Of a stretch of DNA of 11,423 nt, positions 6,877 through 11,423 are shown piece after piece. Within the stretch, counting starts at the first letter, position 1; each line of letters begins with the position of its first letter. Below the pieces are notes generated by a model. It made no database searches, was not told where the DNA came from, and saw only the letters and a program-made list of their open reading frames with translations. Made by a program: the position numbers and the translations under genes. This stretch comes from Conexibacter sp. (GTDB lineage Bacteria; Actinomycetota; Thermoleophilia; Solirubrobacterales; Solirubrobacteraceae): the NCBI GenBank assembly GCA_025964055.1, contig JAOPZP010000276.1:1-11423 (forward strand), given 5' to 3'.

Positions 6877-7347
6877 GTGGCCACCAACGTCGCGTTGTTC
6901 CCGGTGCCGCCGGAGCGGGTCTGGGCCGTCCTCGCCGATCCGCAGACCTACGGCTACTGGGTCGTGGGCTCCGAGACGATCCGCGACGCCGACCCGACAT
7001 GGCCGGCCGTCGGCTCCAAGCTGCACCACCGCTTCGGCGTCGGGCCGTTGAAGATCAACGACAACACCGAGGTCCTGGAGTCCGATCCGCCGCACCGGCT
7101 GGTCCTCCAGGCGCGCGGGCGGCCGCTGGGGACGGCGCGCGTCGAGCTGGATCTGGCCCAGGAGGACGGCGGCACCCGCGTGACGATGCGCGAGGACCCG
7201 GGCGACCCGATCAGCCGCCTGTTCCACAACCCGCTCCTCGACTGGCTCGTACGGGTGCGCAACGAGGCGTCGCTGAAGCGGCTGGAGAAGCTGGCCGTCG
7301 CGGGCCACGGGGCGCCGCGTCCCGGGGCCAGCCCGACTACGCCGTGA
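6877..7347 (+). CDS. SRPBCC (START-like) family protein, polyketide cyclase/coenzyme Q-binding type
   Basis: This protein of about 156 residues has the SRPBCC pattern: a first strand then PVPPERVWAVLADPQTYGYW (10-28), a DPTWPAVGSKLHHRFGVGP stretch (39-57), an EVLESDPPHRLVLQARGRP strand pair (65-83) and a long C-terminal helix (about 111-141) closing the helix-grip cavity. The family binds or converts hydrophobic ligands; no catalytic residue can be named, so its ligand is unknown. I prefer GTG 6877, which starts just before the first strand, over a 13-residue longer form from 6838 whose extra part (MACCVASAGSAAN) does not look like the domain. It is preceded by a gap of almost 200 bp with inverted repeats and overlaps the convergent gene by 11 bp. 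A link to glycan synthesis is not evident. Confidence 0.8.
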   Translation: MATNVALFPVPPERVWAVLADPQTYGYWVVGSETIRDADPTWPAVGSKLHHRFGVGPLKINDNTEVLESDPPHRLVLQARGRPLGTARVELDLAQEDGGTRVTMREDPGDPISRLFHNPLLDWLVRVRNEASLKRLEKLAVAGHGAPRPGASPTTP

Positions 7348-7735
7348 TCGGCGGCGGCGGGTCGGCGCCCTGGCCGAGCAGGAGCGCCGGGTGGGCGCGG
7401 ACCGGGTCGGCCGGCCCGTAGCAGATCGCCACGTCGACGTGCATCCCCTTGCGCAGCGGCCGGATGCCCTTCGGGCCGATCGGCACGGGCACAGCGGTCG
7501 TGCCGCGGCTCAGACCGGCGCCCGCGCTGCCGAGCCGCACCGCGCCGCGGGAGACGACGACGCGCACGCCGACCTGCGACGCCGCGCTGAGCCGGATCTC
7601 GATGGTGCGGTCGACGCGCACGAGCGTGGCGGTGCGAAAGGCCAGCGGCGGCAGGTGCGGGGGCGGCAGGTGCGCGGGCGCGGTGGCGACGACGGCGGCG
7701 AGCACGGCGGGGACGAGGGTGGCGCGGGGGCGCAC
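7337..7735 (-). CDS. Small secreted protein of unknown function
   Basis: This 132-residue frame starts with GTG at 7735 and has a typical export signal: MRPR, then a hydrophobic run to about residue 18, and a likely cleavage near APA (19-21). A Pro/His-rich stretch (22-30) leads into a region predicted by eye to be mostly beta strand (about 32-105), rich in alternating Val/Arg/Ile, then a Pro-rich end. I recognise no family. The start is supported by a TAnnnT box exactly 6 nt upstream. The plus-strand frame through the same bases is Arg/Thr-rich low complexity, so the minus strand is favoured. The 3' end overlaps the convergent SRPBCC gene by 11 bp. It has its own promoter, so it need not belong to the upstream glycosyltransferase operon. 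Confidence 0.7.
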   Translation of the reverse strand: MRPRATLVPAVLAAVVATAPAHLPPPHLPPLAFRTATLVRVDRTIEIRLSAASQVGVRVVVSRGAVRLGSAGAGLSRGTTAVPVPIGPKGIRPLRKGMHVDVAICYGPADPVRAHPALLLGQGADPPPPITA

Positions 7736-7747
7736 CGGCCGAGACTA
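7736..7747 (-). promoter_or_regulatory. Likely -10 box (TAGTCT) of a leaderless promoter for the small secreted protein
   Basis: On the minus strand TAGTCT occupies 7747-7742, followed by exactly 6 nt (CGGCCG) and the GTG at 7735-7733. GCGACC, which shares the GAC core of -35 elements, sits 17 nt upstream (7770-7765). No ribosome binding site is visible. Confidence 0.6.
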
Positions 7748-7810
7748 GACCGCGTGGCGCAGCGGGTCGCGGACGGCGCCGCCCGGTCGGACACTGGGCG
7801 TCCCGCTCGG

Positions 7811-7846
7811 GCGTAGGCTGGGCGCGAGCCGGCGAACGCCTACGTC
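7811..7846 (-). terminator. Inverted repeat spanning the GT4 stop codon, possible terminator
   Basis: CGTAGGC (7812-7818) and GCCTACG (7838-7844) are exact 7-bp complements with a 19-nt interval, extendable by a G-U (7811/7845) and a G-C (7810/7846) pair. The right arm contains the GT4 stop codon (7842-7840 on the minus strand). It may end the minus-strand glycan operon. The long loop makes it a weak hairpin. Confidence 0.35.
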
Positions 7847-8913
7847 GCCGCCCCATCATGCAGGCCCCGGCGCCGCATCTCGCTCCGCTCGCCCGGCAGC
7901 AGCTCCAGCAGCAGCTCCTCCACGCGCTCGGCGTAGACGTCGGCGCCGAAGCGCTCCGCGGCCTCGCGTGCCGCGGCGCCCATGGCGGCGCGGTCGGCGA
8001 GCACCCGGAGGACCGCGACGGCCAGCGCCGCGGTGTCGCCGGGCTCGACGAGGGCGCCGGTCACGCCGTCGGTGACGAGCTCGGGCAGGCCGTCGACGCG
8101 GGTGGCGACGACCGGCGTGCCGGCCGCCATCGCCTCGGCGACGACGGTGCCGAACGGCTCCTGCCGGGAGGGGAGGACGAGCACGTCGAGCTGGCCGAGG
8201 ATGCCGGCGGCCTCGGCGACGCGGCCGACGTGGTGCACGTCGGCCGACGCCCGGACGGCGACCGCGTACTCGGACTCCTCGTCCTCGTAGGGGTCGTCGC
8301 CGACGATGACGACGCGCACGTCGGGGCGCGCGGCGCGGATCGCCGGCGCGGCCTTGACGAGATCGAGTGCGCCCTTGCGCGGGATGAGCCGCCCCACGAA
8401 GCCGACGACGGGTCCGCCGCCGTCCTCACGCGACGGCCACGGCGCGGGCACGGCCGGCGGGTCGAGCTCGACCGGGCAGCCGATGATGTTGACGTCGAGC
8501 GGGTCCAGCCGGCCGCCGACCGCCTTGGAGTCGGCCAGGACGAGGTCGGCGCCGTGCCAGTGGCGCGGCACGCGGTCGACGATGTCGTGGACGTGCAGCG
8601 CCGTCGCGTGGCCGCGCAGCGCGGGCAGCAGGCGCCCGGCGACCGTGCCGTTGAGGTAGGTGATGTCGGCCTCGCGCGACAGCCGGCGGGCGCGCGGCCA
8701 CGAGGCCACCGCGCGGGCGCCGGCGCCGTGGGCCAGGCCGCCGACCTCCAGCGCCTCCCAGGGGTAGCCGGCGTCGGCCAGCGGCGTGTCGGCCTCGCCG
8801 GGCGAGGTGATGGCGATGTCCCAGCCGCGCGCCTCCAGGCGGCGCAGCAGGCGCAGGAGCCCGATCTCGGGACCTCCCGGCCGATCGACCTGGCAGACGG
8901 CGAGCAGCCTCAT
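7840..8913 (-). CDS. Glycosyltransferase family 4 protein
   Basis: This 357-residue GT-B fold enzyme should move a sugar from a nucleotide donor to a glycan or lipid acceptor on the cytoplasmic face. The N-terminal half opens with MRLLAVCQVD and a glycine-containing loop (RPGGPEIGLL, 11-20), as in GT4 acceptor domains. The C-terminal donor domain begins near VVGFVGRLIPRKG (169-181) and continues through VIVGDDP (202-208). It has the retaining-enzyme E-x7-E signature in EPFGTVVAEAMAAGTPVVAT (Glu252 and Glu260) and GLPELV (275-280). Length is usual for the family. The ATG lies 10 nt after the ligase stop with no clear ribosome binding site, which fits translational coupling in one operon. A short Arg-rich tail (341-357) follows the last helix. 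The sugar donor and acceptor cannot be assigned. Confidence 0.92.
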   Translation of the reverse strand: MRLLAVCQVDRPGGPEIGLLRLLRRLEARGWDIAITSPGEADTPLADAGYPWEALEVGGLAHGAGARAVASWPRARRLSREADITYLNGTVAGRLLPALRGHATALHVHDIVDRVPRHWHGADLVLADSKAVGGRLDPLDVNIIGCPVELDPPAVPAPWPSREDGGGPVVGFVGRLIPRKGALDLVKAAPAIRAARPDVRVVIVGDDPYEDEESEYAVAVRASADVHHVGRVAEAAGILGQLDVLVLPSRQEPFGTVVAEAMAAGTPVVATRVDGLPELVTDGVTGALVEPGDTAALAVAVLRVLADRAAMGAAAREAAERFGADVYAERVEELLLELLPGERSEMRRRGLHDGAAT

Positions 8914-8923
8914 GCCCGCGGCC

Positions 8924-11113
8924 CTAGCCCGCCTTGCGGCGCTGCTTCTTGGCCTTGGCCTTGGCCTTCGCCTTCGCGGCGGCGCGCTCCTGGGTCTGCT
9001 GCTGCAGGAGCCGGAGCGCGTCGAGGTAGTCCTGCGCGCCCGTCGGCGACTTGGGGTCGAGGTAGAGCGCCGGCCCGAGCAGGCGCAGCGCCAACTTGGG
9101 GTTCTTCTGCTGGTCGAGCGCGAAGCGCGACAGGTACTCCCACGTCGAGGGGTTCGACGGCTGCAGCTTCACCGCCTCGATCAGCGTGGCGCGTGCTCGA
9201 TCGGGATGCCCGTTGGAGGTCTCGACGAGGGCGCGCGTCAGCAGCGGGTCGATCGAGAGCGGGTTGCGGGAGGCGGCGGTCTCGGCGAGCGCCACCGCCT
9301 TCGGGTAGTCCTGGGCCGCCGCGGCGATCGCCTGGTTGTCGGCGTCGACAGAGCGCAGCGGCTGCCACGCGGTCCAGGCCGCCAGGAGCCCGAGCGCGAC
9401 GGCCAGGCAGGCGCTCGCGACGCGCCACGGCGAGCGGACGCCCACCGCCAGGCGGGCGCGGAGCATGCGGGGGTCGGGCGCGTGCTCGACGAGCGGCCCG
9501 CGCCCCGCGACCCAGCCGGCGGCCAGCAGCCCGAGGACGGCGGTCCCCGGGACGAACCAGGTCCAGTCGATGAACGAGTGCACGCCGAAGACGAGCACGA
9601 CGGTCGCCAGCGTCGCCATCGCGACGTGCTCGGGACCGAACGTGACCCGCGGGTCCACGCGCTGCTCGTCGGGGACGCGGCGGCGCAGGGCGTGCCGCGC
9701 GGCGGCGGGCAGTGGGACGCGCCAGCCGAGCGTCCGGCCGGTCGCCACGAGCCAGGCGAGCAGCAGCGCGCCGCTGGCCAGGAGTCCGAGCAGGCCGAGG
9801 TCGGCGGCGGTCTGCACCGCGTAGCCGTGCGAGTGGCGCACTGCGAGCCGGTCGGTCCGGTAGCGCAGGCGGGCGGTCGCGTAGCCGCCGGCGCCGACGC
9901 CCTTGAGCGTGTGCGCCTCGAAGATCTTGATCGACTCGTCCCAGTACCGGGCACGGACGCTGCCGACCGACGTCAGGCGGCTCGGGTCGTTGAAGACGAC
10001 CGTCTGGCTGTTGGGGTCGGTCAGCGACTTCCAGCCGCTGGAGATCGACCCGCCGAGGCCCTTGGACGACAGCGCCAGCGCGACGACGAGCACGACCGGG
10101 ACCAGCGCGACGCCGAGCAGGATCACGCCCCCGGCACGGCGGCGCACGGGCTGCGACGGCGCGCGGCGCGCGGCGGCGAACATGATCGCCAGGCCGGCGA
10201 GCAGCAGCAGCAGCGCCATGACCACCACGACGACGCCGAGCTCGTGGCCGGAGGTCGCGCGCTCGGGGATCGGGACCTTGTCCTTGGTCAGCGTGTCCTG
10301 CGCGAAGACCCAGCCCGTGGCCGCCAGCGCGCCGACCGCGCCGACCGCGAGCACCGCGACGCCGCGCAGGCGCAGCGGCACGACCGCGAACCAGAACGCG
10401 CAGCCGACCACGACGGCCAGCAGGGACCCGCGCGAGTAGGCGAGCAGCACCGTGAGCAGCAGGATCCCCATGACGGGGTACGCGAGCGCGTTGACCGCCG
10501 CATGGCCGGAGCGCCGGGCGCCGAGCCACAGCGCCGGGGGGACGCCGAGCGCGGCCGTCAGGCCGACCGCGTTCCAGTAGCTGAACGGCTCGCGCAGGCG
10601 GGCGTAGGTGTCCTCGGAGCCCAGCGCGCCGGGGAAGACCTTGGTGAGGACCGCCCAGAGCGAGATGGCCGTGGTCGCCGCGACCAGCGCGCCCAGCATC
10701 GCGCCCCACCAGGCGCCGCTGACGCGGGCCAGGACGACGCCGGCCGCGAAGACGCCGAGGTAGGAGATGGTCCGGTTGGCCTCCAGCCACGCGTCGGAGG
10801 GCTGGATCGCCCACGTGATCGACAGCGTGGTCACCGCGGCGAGGACGCCGAACGCCCCGATGCTCACCCCGCCCCACCAGCGCCGTCCGCTGGCGGCGAG
10901 GACCGCCAGCGCGGCGAGCAGGCCGGCGGCGACGTCCAGGGGGAGCTCGACCTTGGTGGTCGAGCCCAGCGACAGACCGCCGCCGGCCCGGAGGCCGACG
11001 GCGGCGAGGACGGCGGCCAGCGCCGTCCCGAAGAGGAGCTCGGCGGGCGGAAGGCGGAGCCTCCCGCGCCGAGCCGCCAGCGGGGTGCTACGCGGTTCGG
11101 CGACCGTGGACAA
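8924..11113 (-). CDS. O-antigen ligase/polymerase-like membrane protein with TPR-like C-terminus
   Basis: This 729-residue protein has about a dozen hydrophobic segments over residues 26-535 and belongs to the Wzy_C (O-antigen ligase/polymerase) group, which transfers or joins lipid-linked glycans on the outer face of the membrane. The motif YSRGS (226-230) with Arg228, the large outer loop RYWDESIKIFEAHTLKGVGA (389-408) and HSHGYAVQTAADLGLLGLLA (427-446) with two His are the recognisable functional region. VHSFIDWTWFVPG (511-523) is also typical. After a last membrane helix (about 564-583) comes a helical repeat region (591-705) that looks like TPRs, and then a Lys/Ala tail. The longest frame begins at TTG 11113, with GGAA 9 nt upstream. 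It overlaps the preceding gene by 26 bp, suggesting translational coupling. Whether it is a ligase, a polymerase or a protein glycosyltransferase is undecided. Confidence 0.87.
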   Translation of the reverse strand: MSTVAEPRSTPLAARRGRLRLPPAELLFGTALAAVLAAVGLRAGGGLSLGSTTKVELPLDVAAGLLAALAVLAASGRRWWGGVSIGAFGVLAAVTTLSITWAIQPSDAWLEANRTISYLGVFAAGVVLARVSGAWWGAMLGALVAATTAISLWAVLTKVFPGALGSEDTYARLREPFSYWNAVGLTAALGVPPALWLGARRSGHAAVNALAYPVMGILLLTVLLAYSRGSLLAVVVGCAFWFAVVPLRLRGVAVLAVGAVGALAATGWVFAQDTLTKDKVPIPERATSGHELGVVVVVMALLLLLAGLAIMFAAARRAPSQPVRRRAGGVILLGVALVPVVLVVALALSSKGLGGSISSGWKSLTDPNSQTVVFNDPSRLTSVGSVRARYWDESIKIFEAHTLKGVGAGGYATARLRYRTDRLAVRHSHGYAVQTAADLGLLGLLASGALLLAWLVATGRTLGWRVPLPAAARHALRRRVPDEQRVDPRVTFGPEHVAMATLATVVLVFGVHSFIDWTWFVPGTAVLGLLAAGWVAGRGPLVEHAPDPRMLRARLAVGVRSPWRVASACLAVALGLLAAWTAWQPLRSVDADNQAIAAAAQDYPKAVALAETAASRNPLSIDPLLTRALVETSNGHPDRARATLIEAVKLQPSNPSTWEYLSRFALDQQKNPKLALRLLGPALYLDPKSPTGAQDYLDALRLLQQQTQERAAAKAKAKAKAKKQRRKAG
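8927..8983 (-). repeat. Lys/Ala dipeptide repeat tail of the ligase-like protein
   Basis: The last codons alternate AAG/GCC to give AKAKAKAKAKK followed by QRRKAG (residues 713-729). The DNA shows tandem 6-bp units (CTTGGC and CTTCGC on the plus strand) over about 8948-8983. Such units could expand or contract by slippage. The strongly basic tail resembles nucleic-acid- or membrane-surface-binding tails, but no function is shown. Confidence 0.7.
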
Positions 11114-11423
11114 GGCGTTTCGTTCCGAAGCCGGCCGCGCCGATCCCGCCGGCGGCGAGCAGCGCGAGCATCACGAGCAGCGGGGTCGGGAGCTGCGAGA
11201 GGCCGCTGGTCTTGGCGCCGCCGAGCGTGCCGGGCGTGATCGGGCGCCCGTCGAGCGCCACGGGGGCGTTGCCGGCCTGGACGGCCTTCTGGAAGGAGGC
11301 GACCTCGGCCGGCGTGGCGGTCGCCAGGGGATCGACGGGGCCGCTGCCGGTGCCCGTGTCGCCGTTGCCGGCCGCGCCGCCACCGGTCGTGCCGCCGCCC
11401 CCGGCGCCACCGGCGCCTGAGGT
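11088..11423 (-). CDS. 3' end of a Gly-rich surface protein with a C-terminal membrane anchor (partial)
   Basis: An open minus-strand frame enters from the right edge and ends at TAG 11090-11088, giving 111 residues without a start in the window. The first 30 are Gly/Thr/Ala-rich (for example GGAGGGGTTGGG), like a linker of an exported protein. A short ordered stretch follows (PAEVASFQKAVQAGNAPVAL, then DGRPITPGTL). The end is a hydrophobic helix (PTPLLVMLALLAAGGIGAAG) followed by the basic tail TKRLVHGRR. This is a classic C-terminal anchor: extracellular domain, one membrane helix, short positive cytoplasmic end. LPTP just before the helix recalls a sortase LPxTG site but does not match it. 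It overlaps the start of the ligase-like gene by 26 bp in another frame, so the two are probably co-transcribed. It may be a substrate of the adjacent glycan machinery, but that is a guess. Confidence 0.7.
   Translation of the reverse strand, partial: TSGAGGAGGGGTTGGGAAGNGDTGTGSGPVDPLATATPAEVASFQKAVQAGNAPVALDGRPITPGTLGGAKTSGLSQLPTPLLVMLALLAAGGIGAAGFGTKRLVHGRRTA

Noticed and set aside
4887..6887. 666-codon minus-strand frame opposite the sugar transferase
   Set aside because: Composition biased to Arg/Asp/Gln/His, no motifs, and it runs through gene boundaries and a terminator-like hairpin.
7814..7819. TAGGCT on the plus strand, a perfect TAnnnT match like the three leaderless promoters
   Set aside because: No start codon follows at 6-7 nt, and the hexamer is part of the inverted repeat at the GT4 stop. 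An antisense promoter remains possible but has no further support.
8914..8926. TAGGGC 7 nt before the GT4 ATG as a further leaderless -10 box
   Set aside because: The TAG is the stop codon of the ligase-like gene, the last base does not match TAnnnT, and the 10-nt gap indicates an operon.
7858..9573. 571-codon plus-strand frame opposite the GT4 gene
   Set aside because: Shadow frame; the minus strand carries the complete GT4 signature with both catalytic Glu.
11198..11203. LPTP before the C-terminal helix as a sortase signal (approximate location on the minus strand)
   Set aside because: The required LPxTG pattern is not met (Pro-Leu follows instead of Gly), so I call it only a membrane anchor.
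8786..11239. 817-codon open frame on the plus strand opposite the ligase-like gene
   Set aside because: Arg/Gly/Gln/Asp-rich composition without motifs; it is the mirror of the real minus-strand gene with Wzy_C motifs.

Overview
The window is very GC-rich with near-saturated G/C third positions, which points to a high-GC actinobacterium. The set of genes is a UDP-glucuronate decarboxylase, a sugar transferase with a 'RPGIGG…CLKFRTM' core, a small SRPBCC protein and an O-antigen-ligase/TPR protein. Together with TAnnnT-type -10 boxes placed directly before start codons, this resembles Thermoleophilia (Solirubrobacterales, Conexibacter-like). That placement is inference from family resemblance. 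I see no phage, IS element, CRISPR array, tRNA or rRNA.

Layout. The left part is a plus-strand series: the tail of an unidentified gene (ends 94), a membrane GT-C type glycosyltransferase (159-2291), a secreted UshA-type 5'-nucleotidase/UDP-sugar hydrolase (2371-4038), a UDP-glucuronate decarboxylase (4124-5071), a polyprenyl-phosphate sugar-1-phosphate transferase (5169-6683) and an SRPBCC-family protein (6877-7347). The right part is a minus-strand series, in transcription order: the 3' end of a Gly-rich membrane-anchored surface protein (enters at 11423, ends 11088), an O-antigen ligase-like protein with a TPR tail (11113-8924), a GT4 glycosyltransferase (8913-7840) and a small secreted protein with its own promoter (7735-7337). 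The two blocks converge and overlap by 11 bp at 7337-7347. All intergenic gaps are under 200 bp, and several hold GC-rich hairpins that look like terminators.

How the genes fit together. Most of the window is envelope glycan assembly. UDP-xylose is made in the cytoplasm from UDP-glucuronate. A sugar-1-phosphate is loaded on the lipid carrier by the sugar transferase. Sugars are added by GT4, and by the GT-C enzyme on the outer side of the membrane. An O-antigen ligase/polymerase-like enzyme then transfers or joins the glycan. The secreted nucleotidase could recycle nucleotides or nucleotide sugars outside the cell. These are inferences from family membership; the polymer itself is unknown.

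The most notable non-coding signal is that three genes (GT-C, UDP-glucuronate decarboxylase, small secreted protein) carry a TAnnnT hexamer exactly 6 nt before the start codon, without a ribosome binding site. This is the arrangement expected for leaderless transcripts. I did not find a convincing undescribed defence or mobile system here.
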